From assembly GCA_025062155.1 (NCBI GenBank), contig JANXAM010000025.1, forward strand, positions 1 to 36,450: a DNA stretch of 36,450 nucleotides. Direction: 5' to 3'. Position 1 is the stretch's first letter, and every line of letters starts with the position of its first letter. Shown in pieces: positions 7,257 through 15,470 of this stretch. Both the position numbers and the translations under genes were made by a program. The stretch comes from Gloeomargarita sp. SKYB120 (GTDB lineage: Bacteria > Cyanobacteriota > Cyanobacteriia > Gloeomargaritales > Gloeomargaritaceae). The notes under the pieces were generated by a model. The model searched no databases and was not told where the DNA came from. It saw nothing but the letters and a program-made list of their open reading frames with translations.

Positions 7257-8555
7257 TTAACCAAAGACCGGCGCTTTGCCGCTGACTGAACTGGAGCGCC
7301 AACGGGAAAGGAGCTGTTGCCAGAGAGGGTCTAGGTCTATCGCTTGCCCCACCCGTGTCCGCAAAGACTGCCACAGCCCTGGGGTGAGTTCCCGCGCTGG
7401 TGTTTGCAGGGCCTCCACAAAGGTTTCCCCGGCGACCTGGGTGATGTAGGCGGCGCTGAGGGCCTGCACGGCGCTCCCGAACCCGTAGGTCACCACCTGG
7501 GATTTCAACCAGGCGCCAACGGCTTGGGTGACCCACTCAACCAGTCCCATTTGGACGAGCACCGTTCCCAGAGCAAGAACCAGGTCTTTGGCCTGGGCGA
7601 AGGTCAAGGGCCGGCGGTACACCTGGGCCAAATCCACCAGCATCTGGGCGTTGAGGGCCCCAGTCCCCCAAAGGTCCAACAGGGGCAAGGGACTCACCCC
7701 CGCTGTCAGGGCGGCCCACAGCCGGTATCGCTGGATGATCTGGCGCGCCCGCTGCGCCCGGTGGGCTTGTCGTCGCTGGGCCACTTGCGCCTGCAACGCC
7801 TGGCCCCGCCGGAGCACCGCCCGGTATTGCCAGTGGGGTTCTTGCCGTCGCTGGTCTACCCACCGCACCAATTCCTCTAGAACCGGTGATGGGATTTCCC
7901 AGGACTCCTCCCATGTGCCGTCGGGGTGTAACCGCCGCACGAGCACCACTGCCGGTTGGAGGGTGATGGTCAGCAGCGGAGCGGTGTACCCGATTTGCCG
8001 GAGTTGAGCTTCCACCTGGTGGCGCAGGCTGGGCGGTTGCCAGGGAGCGTTCAACCAGACGACCTGCACCGGTTGGTCCTGTTGCTGGTAGCGGGTCAAG
8101 GCGTCAAGCTGGCTGGCTGATAGCTGGTCTTGCACTCCATAAAGCACCCAGGCCGGATGCGGGTCGGTCACGGGAATGGCCGTGTCTATGGGGGGAGGTG
8201 CTGTCAACGCTCCAGCCCAGGCTACCGACAAGGGGACCTCTAAAGCCTGGCGCAACCCTTGCCAAGCCTGCTGTAAATCCAGTTGCGCCGTCCCCACTTC
8301 CTGCTCTAGGTCGGCAAGTTCCTGCTGGAGTTGGGCAAGATAGCTTTCGACATCGGCACGGCTCGGTCGGGAGGTCGCTGGCGGCGTGGGTATTACCCTA
8401 GGGATTGGCCGCTGTCGGAGCCAGAGCCAGAGCAGACCGCCGACGCCCACCACCAGTCCCGCCTCCAGGCTGTGCCCCAGGGTCCAGCAACCGGCGCCGG
8501 CGATGCCGAAAATCAGTAAGGGATAACGCCGTAAAAGTCCCCACCACCAGGACAT
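7257..8555 (-). CDS. DUF697-type membrane protein, no GTPase motif seen
   Basis: A 432-residue protein. Two hydrophobic helices lie at residues about 10-45, then a Gln/Glu/Leu-rich coiled coil at about 65-105. A middle part (120-230) has alternating strands but no P-loop or NKxD motif. From about 270 the C-terminus looks like DUF697 (YcjF-like), with a hydrophobic ALTAGVSPLPLLDLWGTG and amphipathic helices. In cyanobacteria DUF697 is often fused to an Era-like GTPase domain; the middle part could be a degenerate one. The ATG at 8555 is the only good start. The function is unknown; it stands 25 bases upstream of amiC. Confidence 0.7.
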   Translation of the reverse strand: MSWWWGLLRRYPLLIFGIAGAGCWTLGHSLEAGLVVGVGGLLWLWLRQRPIPRVIPTPPATSRPSRADVESYLAQLQQELADLEQEVGTAQLDLQQAWQGLRQALEVPLSVAWAGALTAPPPIDTAIPVTDPHPAWVLYGVQDQLSASQLDALTRYQQQDQPVQVVWLNAPWQPPSLRHQVEAQLRQIGYTAPLLTITLQPAVVLVRRLHPDGTWEESWEIPSPVLEELVRWVDQRRQEPHWQYRAVLRRGQALQAQVAQRRQAHRAQRARQIIQRYRLWAALTAGVSPLPLLDLWGTGALNAQMLVDLAQVYRRPLTFAQAKDLVLALGTVLVQMGLVEWVTQAVGAWLKSQVVTYGFGSAVQALSAAYITQVAGETFVEALQTPARELTPGLWQSLRTRVGQAIDLDPLWQQLLSRWRSSSVSGKAPVFG

Positions 8556-8600
8556 TGGGATTGCGCAGGCTTGTTTTCCCTTTACTGTACCAGGTTTGTC

Positions 8601-9749
8601 TTAGTTTAAGGAATCTAGGTAGGCTCGCATCCGGTTGCGCCGCTTGGGTTGCCGCAGCTTTTGCATGGCCTTGGACTCGATCTGTCGCACCCGCTCGCGG
8701 GAGAGATTCAACGCGCGGCCAATTTCCGCCAGGGAGTACACGTGCCCGTCTTGCAACCCGTAACGCATCCGGATCACATCCCGTTCCCGCAGGGTCAAGT
8801 CGCTCAAGAGTTCCTGCAAGTCCTGATGCAGGGCTTCGCCAATGAGTTGTTCTTCCGGCGACGGGGTCTCGGCCTCCAGGAGTTCCCCTAGTTCCGTATC
8901 CTGGTCGCGCCCGACGCGGGTTTCCAGTGAGACTGCCCGCGGGATGCAGGCCAGCAATTCCCGCACCTGTTCGGGGGTCATGGCCATGGCCTGGGCCAGG
9001 TCCTTCAGGCTAGGGGTATGGCCCTGGGCTTGCGCTACCTGGCGTTGCACTTTTTTCAGCTTGTTCAATTTCTCAATCACATGCACTGGCAGGCGAATCG
9101 TGCGGGATTGGGTGGCAATGGCGCGGGTGATGCCCTGGCGAATCCACCAGTAGGCGTAGGTGCTGAAGCGATAGCCCTTGGCGGGGTCAAACTTGTCCAC
9201 AGCGCGCTCCAGCCCCAGCGTGCCCTCCTGCACCAAATCCAGCAATTCCAGTCCCCGGTTCTGGTACTTTTTGGCCACCGAGACCACCAGGCGCAGGTTG
9301 GCCTCAATCATGTGGCGCTTGGCGCGCAGGCCCTCCTGCTCGATGCGGGTTAGGGTTTCCACCGACAGGCCCGCCAGTTCCGCCCACACCGCGCGGGCTT
9401 GGCTGAGCCGTTGCTTGAGGGTGGTCGCCGGTAAACCCGCCGCTTGCGCCCACTGCTGGGGTGTTGGCCGGTGACCGCACTGGGCCGTCAATTGGTCCCG
9501 CAGTTGCACCAAGTCCAAGTACTGGCGTAAAAGCGCCTGTTGTTCCGCTGAAGCCGGCATTTTTCCTTGGGCGACCGCTCGGGCCAACGCCAGCAAGCGC
9601 ATGTAGCGTTGCACCCGCTGGGCTTCGGCCACCTCCTCATCGCGTCCCAGCAGTTCCACCCGCCCAATTTCCTGGAGATACAGGCGCACTAAATCCTGGT
9701 GGTCACGGGTGTCCACCGCGTCTGGCCCTTCCCACTGTTCCCGGCTCAT
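8601..9749 (-). CDS. sigC: RNA polymerase sigma factor, group 2, SigC-like
   Basis: A primary-like but non-essential type of sigma factor. Region 1.2 starts at DLVRLYLQEIGRVELLGRDEE. Region 2 is nearly identical to sigma-70, with VVSVAKKYQNRGLELLDLV and YRFSTYAYWWIRQGITRAI. Region 3 follows, and region 4 ends with YSLAEIGRALNLSRERVRQIE. The 382-residue length, the EVAEAQRVQRYMRLL block and the inserted segment before region 2 fit cyanobacterial SigC rather than SigA, which is the basis of the subgroup call. The gene ends 45 bases before the DUF697 gene on the same strand. Confidence 0.88.
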   Translation of the reverse strand: MSREQWEGPDAVDTRDHQDLVRLYLQEIGRVELLGRDEEVAEAQRVQRYMRLLALARAVAQGKMPASAEQQALLRQYLDLVQLRDQLTAQCGHRPTPQQWAQAAGLPATTLKQRLSQARAVWAELAGLSVETLTRIEQEGLRAKRHMIEANLRLVVSVAKKYQNRGLELLDLVQEGTLGLERAVDKFDPAKGYRFSTYAYWWIRQGITRAIATQSRTIRLPVHVIEKLNKLKKVQRQVAQAQGHTPSLKDLAQAMAMTPEQVRELLACIPRAVSLETRVGRDQDTELGELLEAETPSPEEQLIGEALHQDLQELLSDLTLRERDVIRMRYGLQDGHVYSLAEIGRALNLSRERVRQIESKAMQKLRQPKRRNRMRAYLDSLN

Positions 9750-9885
9750 AAGTGCGTCCTCGCTCCGAGATTCAGGCTACCCCGTTTGTAGCAAAATTCT
9801 GGTGTCGCAGGTAACTCAAAAACGGGATTTTCGGGGCCAGCGGCCATTTTTAATAAAATCCTCAGACTTGCTCCCCATTCAGTAA

Positions 9886-9903
9886 GATGGGAATCGAACC
9901 ATC
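9886..9903 (+). other. Hairpin in the leader of the petL-like gene
   Basis: GATGG and CCATC form a perfect 5-base stem around an 8-base loop, 15 bases before the ATG of the small membrane peptide. It may influence translation, since no Shine-Dalgarno sequence is visible. It is not a tRNA arm (see rejected items). Confidence 0.3.
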
Positions 9904-9917
9904 ACCTCACGTTAACC

Positions 9918-10013
9918 ATGACTAATGTGATTGCCTACTTTGTCCTGCTGGCCGGACTCGTGGCCCTAGCAGTGGGCGGCAAAGCGCTGCTAAAGCGGGT
10001 GAAATTGCTGTAA
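9918..10013 (+). CDS. petL: Small membrane peptide, probably cytochrome b6f PetL
   Basis: A 31-residue peptide starting MTNVIAYFVLLAGLV and ending KALLKRVKLL. It has one hydrophobic helix and a short basic C-terminus. Length, topology and the closing K-x-x-K-L-(L/I) resemble PetL, subunit VI of the cytochrome b6f complex, which is usually 31-32 residues. Other single-helix photosynthetic peptides (PetM, PetG, PsbX-like) fit less well. No ribosome-binding site is obvious. The family is so short that the assignment rests on overall likeness. Confidence 0.55.
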   Translation: MTNVIAYFVLLAGLVALAVGGKALLKRVKLL

Positions 10014-10035
10014 GGCTCCTGGGGAAGGGTGCGGT

Positions 10036-11655
10036 TTGGATAAAAAAAAATTCACACAAGCTGGAGACCGCGCTTGGGCCTGCTACGCTCAGGGAAAAGT
10101 CCCTGCTGTGGCGATGGATCGTTTTAAGGAACTGCAAACCTACCTGCGGCGGCATTGGCAAGCGTTGGATGCAGCGGCCAATATCTTGGTGGTGCCCTCC
10201 TTGAGCCTAGACCAGCAGGAAATGCGCAAGATTCCCGGCAGCCACCACTATGAGGAACGTCTCCTGTTTTCCCTGATCCGCCTGCGCAATCCCCGCGCCC
10301 GCATGGTCTATGTCACGTCGCAGCCGCTGCACCCGAGCATTATTGATTACTACTTGGAACTGTTGCCTGGGATGCCTGCGTCCCACGCCCGCGAGCGCTT
10401 GCTGTTGCTTTCGACCTACGACGCTTCCAACCGTCCTCTGACCGAAAAAATCCTGGAGCGCCCGCGTCTAATCGACCGGTTGCGGCAAGCGCTTCCCCCC
10501 GGTCGCTCGTTCATGGTGTGTTTCAATTCCACGCCCCGCGAGCGAGAGCTGTCCATTGCACTGGACATTCCCCTGTGGGGTCTTGACCCGGACTTGCTCT
10601 ATTGGGGGACCAAGGCGGGGAGTCGGGAAATTTTTGCCGAAAGCGGGGTGCCCCACCCGGACGGCACCAAGCTAGTATTTCGCCCGGAGGACCTGGCGGA
10701 ACAGGCAGCCGCCTTATGGGCGCGTCAACCTCAGGCCCGGCGCCTGGTGGTCAAGCTCAACGAGGGCTTTTCTGGTGAGGGCAATGCGCTGCTGACCCTG
10801 CCGCAACCGCTCGGTGAAACCCACGCGCAACGGGTCCGCCAAATCCAGGAGGCTTTGCCCCGGATGCGCTTCCAGTGCGAGACGGAAACCTGGGAAAACT
10901 ATGCCCAGCGGATTACCGAGCTGGGGGCCATCGCCGAAGTCTTCATCGAGGGGGAAAACAAACGCTCCCCCAGCGTCCAAGGACAAATCACCCCGGCGGG
11001 TACCGTAGAAATCCTTTCCACCCATGACCAGATCCTGGGCGGTCCCGACGGCCAAATTTATTTAGGATGCCGGTTTCCCGCCGACCCCGCCTACCAGGCC
11101 CAACTGCAAACCTGGGGGCTAAAAATTGGGCAAGCCCTAGCGGCCAAGGGCGCCCTTGAACGCTACGGGGTGGATTTTGTAGCCTGCAAGCGACCCGACG
11201 GCACCTGGGATTTACAAGCCATCGAGATCAACCTGCGCAAGGGCGGCACCACGCACCCATTTATGACCTTGAAATTTCTCACCAACGGCACATTCGACCC
11301 CGCCAGCGGCCTGTTTCTCACACCACGCCAGCAACCCAAGTACTACATCGCCACCGACAACCTGCAACGTCCCCACTACCGGGGGTTACTCCCCAGCGAC
11401 CTAATGGACATCATCGTCCACAACAGTCTGCACTTCGATTCCACCACCGAAACCGGCGTGGTGTTTCACCTGATGGGCTGCCTGTCCGAGTTTGGCAAGC
11501 TGGGGTTGACCTGCATTGGCGATTCCCCCGCTGCCGCTCAGCACCTGTTCGACCAGGTGGTGCAAATCCTGGACGAGGAGACTACCGCCACCCCAGCGTC
11601 AGACTGTCATGGGCCAAGAAGTGGTCGAGATGCGCCGCCCGTTCTTCTGTCTTGA
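10036..11655 (+). CDS. ATP-grasp protein, PGM1-related peptide ligase family
   Basis: A cytosolic ATP-grasp enzyme of the family annotated as PGM1-related peptide ligases. The first 200 residues form a pre-ATP-grasp part ([17 protein letters not shown]). The ATP-grasp core shows [16 protein letters not shown] as the lysine/glycine-rich strand-loop, [24 protein letters not shown] and the metal-binding [15 protein letters not shown]. The natural substrate is not known; PGM1 itself joins amino acids in peptide antibiotic synthesis. I keep the TTG start at 10036, preceded by GGGGAAGGG; an ATG at 10114 is the alternative. The last 74 bases overlap dps on the other strand. Confidence 0.75.
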   Translation: MDKKKFTQAGDRAWACYAQGKVPAVAMDRFKELQTYLRRHWQALDAAANILVVPSLSLDQQEMRKIPGSHHYEERLLFSLIRLRNPRARMVYVTSQPLHPSIIDYYLELLPGMPASHARERLLLLSTYDASNRPLTEKILERPRLIDRLRQALPPGRSFMVCFNSTPRERELSIALDIPLWGLDPDLLYWGTKAGSREIFAESGVPHPDGTKLVFRPEDLAEQAAALWARQPQARRLVVKLNEGFSGEGNALLTLPQPLGETHAQRVRQIQEALPRMRFQCETETWENYAQRITELGAIAEVFIEGENKRSPSVQGQITPAGTVEILSTHDQILGGPDGQIYLGCRFPADPAYQAQLQTWGLKIGQALAAKGALERYGVDFVACKRPDGTWDLQAIEINLRKGGTTHPFMTLKFLTNGTFDPASGLFLTPRQQPKYYIATDNLQRPHYRGLLPSDLMDIIVHNSLHFDSTTETGVVFHLMGCLSEFGKLGLTCIGDSPAAAQHLFDQVVQILDEETTATPASDCHGPRSGRDAPPVLLS

Positions 11656-12115
11656 GCAGGATTTGTTCGTAGAGATAGCGGGTCGCTCGGTCTCCCAGAC
11701 TTTCCGCCTGGGCCGCCTGTTGCCGCAGTAGCGTCGCAATCGCCTGCTCCGCCTGCAGGTCGTGGGTAATCATTTGCCGGCAGGTGAACATCCCATCCGG
11801 TTCCGGCGTAAACACGCACAACTCCGCCAAGCGGCTGAAACTGGCAACTGGGATACCCCCGAGATTGTTCAACCGCTCGCCCAAGGCGTGGGTATGCTCC
11901 GCCACTTCCTCGTAGCTGTTTTGGAAGTACTGGTGGAGCATATAGAACTCAGAACCTTCCACCACGAAATGATGCTTTTGATACTGCAAATACAACGCTT
12001 GGAAACTGGCCAGCAGCCGGTTCATCCCTTCGCAGATGGGCGTCGTCACCTGCACATCTAACCCAATTGCGTTCGGCCCAATCTCCCCAAACGTCCGCAC
12101 TAGTGTCGCCGTCAT
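11582..12115 (-). CDS. dps: Dps-family ferritin (DNA protection during starvation)
   Basis: A 177-residue mini-ferritin that oxidises Fe(II) with peroxide and stores iron in a 12-mer cage. The ferroxidase region appears as [21 protein letters not shown], followed by [19 protein letters not shown]. The double histidine in KHHFVVEG is typical of the cyanobacterial DpsA subgroup and differs from the WNV form of enterobacterial Dps. A strong GGAGG site precedes the ATG at 12115. The promoter and a palindromic operator candidate are visible upstream. The 3' end overlaps the ATP-grasp gene by 74 bases. Confidence 0.93.
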   Translation of the reverse strand: MTATLVRTFGEIGPNAIGLDVQVTTPICEGMNRLLASFQALYLQYQKHHFVVEGSEFYMLHQYFQNSYEEVAEHTHALGERLNNLGGIPVASFSRLAELCVFTPEPDGMFTCRQMITHDLQAEQAIATLLRQQAAQAESLGDRATRYLYEQILLKTEERAAHLDHFLAHDSLTLGWR

Positions 12116-12148
12116 GGCTAAACCTCCTTCAGCTTTGGTTATTAAAGA

Positions 12149-12160
12149 AACAAATTTGTT
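12149..12160. promoter_or_regulatory. Palindromic operator candidate in dps promoter
   Basis: AACAAATTTGTT is a perfect 12-base palindrome. It sits just downstream of the predicted transcription start of dps, and the half site AACAAATTT recurs at 12198-12206 overlapping the -35 box. This arrangement fits a repressor site. The regulator (a Fur/PerR-like or other protein) cannot be named from sequence. Confidence 0.4.
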
Positions 12161-12170
12161 GCCTTATTTC

Positions 12171-12199
12171 AGGGTAACAAATGCCATGGTGATTGTCAA
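12171..12199 (-). promoter_or_regulatory. Sigma-70 type promoter of dps
   Basis: On the minus strand a perfect TTGACA (complement of 12194-12199) is followed after exactly 17 bases by TACCCT (complement of 12171-12176). The predicted start near 12164 leaves a leader of about 50 bases ending in GGAGG. Confidence 0.6.
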
Positions 12200-12332
12200 C
12201 AAATTTCTCTAGATGAGAGTGGGCGTGTACCCAGGAAAAATTGGTTCTAAATGAACATAAAGTGCAACTGCTTGCGAAGAAGACGGGGATTTACGGGGAG
12301 AAGGAGAGCAGACTTGACGAGACATTTTATGA

Positions 12333-12470
12333 ATGAATAGCGATAGGGGTGACGCAGAAGGTTATCAATTGCAATTAATTGGCGATAAATGGCGCCTTGT
12401 TAGTGGATGGGGGACGGGTTACCGAGCGGAAATCTATCTTGAATGCAGCCCCATAGTTGCGTTGCTTTAG
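12333..12470 (+). CDS. Possible 45-residue ORF or gene fragment
   Basis: A short frame starting MNSDRGDAEGYQLQL and containing KWRLVSGWGTGYRAEIYLE. The Trp/Tyr/Gly-rich composition is more protein-like than random, but no ribosome-binding site is seen and the stop codon falls inside the left end of the dispersed repeat. It may be the truncated remnant of a longer gene cut by that repeat. I do not recognise a family. Confidence 0.25.
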   Translation: MNSDRGDAEGYQLQLIGDKWRLVSGWGTGYRAEIYLECSPIVALL

Positions 12471-12560
12471 TTTGTCAGGGGAAGAACAGGACAACTAAAG
12501 GCGGAGCTGCACCCTGCAACCCCGAGACAGGACAAGCAGAGATGGCTTAGCTAGAGAAGT
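12460..12560 (+). repeat. Dispersed hairpin repeat, copy B
   Basis: This shares with copy C (20523-20624) the blocks TTTAGTTTGTCAGGGG, GGCGGAGCTGCACCCTGCAA, CCCGAGACAGGACAAGCAGA and a right end GATGGCTTAGCTAGAGAA. The right end is a small palindrome (GGCTTAGC). It lies directly downstream of the broken membrane-protein gene. Confidence 0.6.
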
Positions 12561-12564
12561 TTCC

Positions 12565-13323
12565 CTATGCCCCCTGATTCATGATGTCCAGGTAGGCGGC
12601 CATCGTAGCGAAGATGGTGAGAGGAAACGTCAGCAGGAGTCCAAGGCCACAGAAGAGGAAGCCCACCATGTTGATCAGACCTAGTGACAGCAAAAAACCC
12701 AGCAGTGGTCAGAAGTTTCTATTAACTAAGCGCCAGCTGTTCGTAATTGCAGACCAGAAATCTAAGTCTTGGTCAATGATGAGCGGAAAGATGAACATAA
12801 AGCAGGTTGACAAATAGATTGCTACAGCCAAAGCCGGTACCAAACCTAAACCCAACAGAATTACTGCTGTCGCTGGTATATCGGGTATACCTTTCTCCAA
12901 CTGACCGGCAGACCTAATGATTGTTGGCAGCAATGCGATGATTCCAGGAAGTAGGAAAATAAGCGCTCCAAAATTGGTAACTAAGCTAGAAACAAATTGA
13001 GCTAGAACAAAAGAAATAAATTTTTTAAACCCCTTGAAAAAGTCAGTAAACTCAACAGTTTCGCCCCGCAAACGCTTGTAGGCAACAATATGAGCACCGG
13101 CAGTCAGGGGTGGAAAGACAAGTACTGCAAGCAGAAAATCGAGCGGAAATGGTAGTAGCAGCCAGATTAGAGAAGTAGCCGTATAGACAACCGAGTAGCC
13201 AATAGATATATCCAAAATAGACTGTTCAATATTCCATCCTGACGCCAGGTAATCTTCAACGCGAACCCGATAGCCGTAGGTCAGCAGCCGTGACATATCC
13301 CTTGGTGCGCCGCCATAGGTCAT
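12565..13323 (-). pseudogene. Multi-pass membrane protein gene with one in-frame TGA
   Basis: The frame starts at the ATG at 13323 and stops after 204 residues at a TGA (12709-12711). The same frame then stays open for 47 more codons to a TAG at 12565-12567. The continuation, PLLGFLLSLGLINMVGFL and onward, is a hydrophobic helix pair that naturally completes the protein, and the TGA stands where a tryptophan (TGG) would be expected after WRLVNRNF. So a single G-to-A change separates the two parts. The intact product would have about 251 residues and five to six membrane helices, resembling bacterial DUF975/YciC-like membrane proteins. Either a young pseudogene, stop-codon read-through (the base after TGA is C) or a sequencing error. 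Confidence 0.75.
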
Positions 13324-13438
13324 GATTAATCATCCCCCCCCCTGCCACCACACCCTTTACTTCCCACATTTCCCGACCTTTGTCAAGGACACTGGTTGGG
13401 TTACACTGAACCTAGCCGCAGTGGGATTGAGTTAGCCA

Positions 13439-14263
13439 ATGGTTCTCCGTTCCCCTGGCCCGAATCTCTGGGAATTTGGCCCGTTTGCCATTCGCTGGTA
13501 TGGAGCGCTGATTGCAGTTGCCGTTTTGCTGGGGCTGAATCTCTCCCAGTTCCTGGCGAAACGTCGCGGACTCAACCCTGAATGGATTAGCGATTTAGCT
13601 TTGACACTGGTGATAGGTTCTCTGCTAGGCGCGCGGTTGTACTACGTTATCTTTCAGTGGTCCTATTATGCCCAAAATCCCTGGGAAATCCTGGCAATTT
13701 GGCATGGAGGACTGGCGATTCACGGAGCGATTTTAGCTGGTTTGTTGATCACGTATATCTACGCGCGGCGACAAAAGATTTCTCTGTGGCAGTTAACCGA
13801 TGTATTAGTGCCATCGCTGGCGCTGGGGCAAATGCTTGGGCGCTGGGGTAATTTCTTCAATTCCGAAGCGTTTGGGAGTCCCACCGATTTGCCCTGGAAA
13901 CTGTATATTCCTTATGAGAAACGCCCGCCGGAATTGCGCCAGTTTGAGTACTTTCATCCCACGTTTCTCTACGAATCGCTCTGGAATCTGCTGGTAGGAA
14001 GTCTGCTGCTCTATTTGTTTTTCCGGTATCCCCGCCTGCGTCCGGGCACGTTGACGTTGGTGTACATGGCGGGTTATAGCTTCGGGCGTTTGTTCATCGA
14101 AGGGTTGCGCACAGACAGCCTGATGCTGGGACCATGGCGGGTGGCCCAACTTGTGAGCGTGGTGGGGATAGGAGTGGGACTGGCAGGTTTACTGTGGTTG
14201 TACGTGGGGCGGCGGGCTTTACCCGATGTCGTTCCCTCCCCATCCCAGTACAATAGGGGTTAA
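13439..14263 (+). CDS. lgt: Prolipoprotein diacylglyceryl transferase Lgt
   Basis: Lgt transfers diacylglycerol from phosphatidylglycerol to the lipobox cysteine of prolipoproteins in the cytoplasmic membrane. The 274-residue protein has seven hydrophobic helices. Signatures are [12 protein letters not shown] with the essential histidine, the Lgt signature [13 protein letters not shown], and [13 protein letters not shown] near the end. The ATG at 13439 fits; the gene is monocistronic or coupled to the DUF2237 gene 18 bases downstream. PsbO encoded in this same window carries a possible Lgt substrate motif. Confidence 0.97.
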   Translation: MVLRSPGPNLWEFGPFAIRWYGALIAVAVLLGLNLSQFLAKRRGLNPEWISDLALTLVIGSLLGARLYYVIFQWSYYAQNPWEILAIWHGGLAIHGAILAGLLITYIYARRQKISLWQLTDVLVPSLALGQMLGRWGNFFNSEAFGSPTDLPWKLYIPYEKRPPELRQFEYFHPTFLYESLWNLLVGSLLLYLFFRYPRLRPGTLTLVYMAGYSFGRLFIEGLRTDSLMLGPWRVAQLVSVVGIGVGLAGLLWLYVGRRALPDVVPSPSQYNRG

Positions 14264-14281
14264 ACATTGGGACGTTGACCG

Positions 14282-14662
14282 ATGCCGCACGCGCTGAATG
14301 TATTGGGGAAGCCGCTAGAAGTTTGCTGTCGCTCGCCCCTGACAGGCTTCTATCGCACGGGTTACTGTGAAACGGGGCCAGATGATCTAGGTGTGCATAC
14401 GGTTTGTGCTCAAGTCACCCAGGCGTTTTTGGAATTTACGCTCAAGCAGGGCAACGACTTGATAACTCCGAACCCCCTGTACAACTTTCCTGGCCTGAAA
14501 CCGGGTGACCGCTGGTGCCTGTGCGCCAGTCGCTGGGAAGAAGCCCGTCGCGCGGGTGTGGCTCCCCCGATTATCCTGGCGGCGACCCATCAAAAAACCC
14601 TGGAGATCATCCCGCTGGAAATCCTGCAGGAGTACAGCCTTAGCTCGCCTCTGTCCGGGTGA
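14282..14662 (+). CDS. DUF2237 family protein
   Basis: A 126-residue soluble protein that is a clear DUF2237 member: NVLGKPLEVCCRSPLTGFYR, TGPDDLGVHTVCAQVT, LKQGNDLITPNP and the strongly conserved YNFPGLKPGDRWCLCASRW. The conserved cysteines (CC, VCA, CLC) suggest metal or cofactor binding, but the family function is unknown. It lies 18 bases after lgt. Its last 23 bases overlap the 3' end of the DUF3611 gene on the opposite strand. Confidence 0.88.
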   Translation: MPHALNVLGKPLEVCCRSPLTGFYRTGYCETGPDDLGVHTVCAQVTQAFLEFTLKQGNDLITPNPLYNFPGLKPGDRWCLCASRWEEARRAGVAPPIILAATHQKTLEIIPLEILQEYSLSSPLSG

Positions 14663-15182
14663 TTTGCCACAGGGGCCACAGGCTGGTCAACAAGGCCCCA
14701 AAGTGTGCGGCAATTGTATTGAGCAACCCCTGCACCACCAAAATATCCATCGCATCCACCGGTTGAGTCGCCAGGGCAATGGTTCCCTGGGGGACGAGCA
14801 ATGCCTTAGCAAACAAACTCCCCACCACGACAAACGTGCCTAGCAGCGTTGCCAGCATTCCCATTAGGGAGATGCCCATTTCCATACACAGCCGGTTGAA
14901 AACCTCGTTCTTGCGGGGGCGTTCTTCCCACTCTGCATCGGCCAAGCGACGCGCCATCTGTACACTCTGGTACTTTGACCAAGTGCCCAACGCTAGGGTT
15001 GCAATCCCCAGCAATCCCAAAAACAGTCCCAGTCCACTCTGCAACCTGACCCGCCGCTGCAGCAGGGCAAACAGCAGAATCAGCAGTGCCACGACCCCCA
15101 GCACCACCTGCACCCAAAACCCGACCCAACTGGCCCGTTTCAGGGTGTAGGCCGCCTGCAACCGCTTAGAACCCGACGACAC
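14640..15182 (-). CDS. DUF3611 family membrane protein
   Basis: A 180-residue protein with four hydrophobic helices (about residues 22-42, 52-66, 105-127 and 145-170). Arrangement and motifs such as ASWVGFWVQVVLGVVALLI and NRLCMEMGISLMGMLATLLG fit DUF3611, a family confined largely to cyanobacteria and plastids. No function is established. The start is a GTG at 15182 lying inside the 3' end of yggT (17-base overlap), which implies coupled translation. Confidence 0.82.
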   Translation of the reverse strand: MSSGSKRLQAAYTLKRASWVGFWVQVVLGVVALLILLFALLQRRVRLQSGLGLFLGLLGIATLALGTWSKYQSVQMARRLADAEWEERPRKNEVFNRLCMEMGISLMGMLATLLGTFVVVGSLFAKALLVPQGTIALATQPVDAMDILVVQGLLNTIAAHFGALLTSLWPLWQITRTEAS

Positions 15183-15453
15183 CGCTGGCTACCACAGAAC
15201 TCAAGGCAACCACAATCACTTGCAGCACTAAAAAAGCCAGAATCGGCGAAAAATCAATTCCCCCCAAAGGCGGCAGAATAGCGCGAAAGATATTCAGATA
15301 GGGGTCGGTCAACTGGCTGAGCGTCATCCAGGGCTGGTTGTACCAATTGATGGTGGGAAACCAACTCAGCAACACCCGCAAAATCAACAACACAAAGTAG
15401 ATATTGATAAAACTAATCACGCCTTGCACCAGCAAAACCAGCGTGCTGGACAT
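15166..15453 (-). CDS. YggT family membrane protein (Ycf19-like)
   Basis: A small membrane protein with two hydrophobic segments, 95 residues from the ATG at 15453. The motif RVLLSWFPTINWYNQPW, then LTDPYLNIFRAILPPLGGIDFSP identifies the YggT/Ycf19 family. Members have been linked to photosystem assembly and to cell division and osmotic stress in various organisms. I choose the second ATG because AGGGGT precedes it; the upstream ATG at 15474 would overlap the glcE stop. Confidence 0.9.
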   Translation of the reverse strand: MSSTLVLLVQGVISFINIYFVLLILRVLLSWFPTINWYNQPWMTLSQLTDPYLNIFRAILPPLGGIDFSPILAFLVLQVIVVALSSVVASGVVGF

Positions 15454-15470
15454 GACTGAACCCCTGAAAC

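Larger units (their letters stand above)
12116..12564. other. Low-coding region between dps and broken membrane gene
   Basis: About 450 bases. The part next to dps holds its promoter, a 12-base palindrome and a half site. From 12333 there is a possible 45-codon ORF fragment, and from 12460 one copy of the dispersed repeat. I see nothing recognisable in about 12210-12330. Base composition is less GC-rich than in the neighbouring genes. Confidence 0.6.

Noticed and set aside
9880-9910. T-arm-like sequence (complement of GGTTCGATTCCC) suggesting a tRNA
   Set aside because: The loop is 8 rather than 7 bases with the only good stem, and no acceptor, D or anticodon arms can be built on either side.
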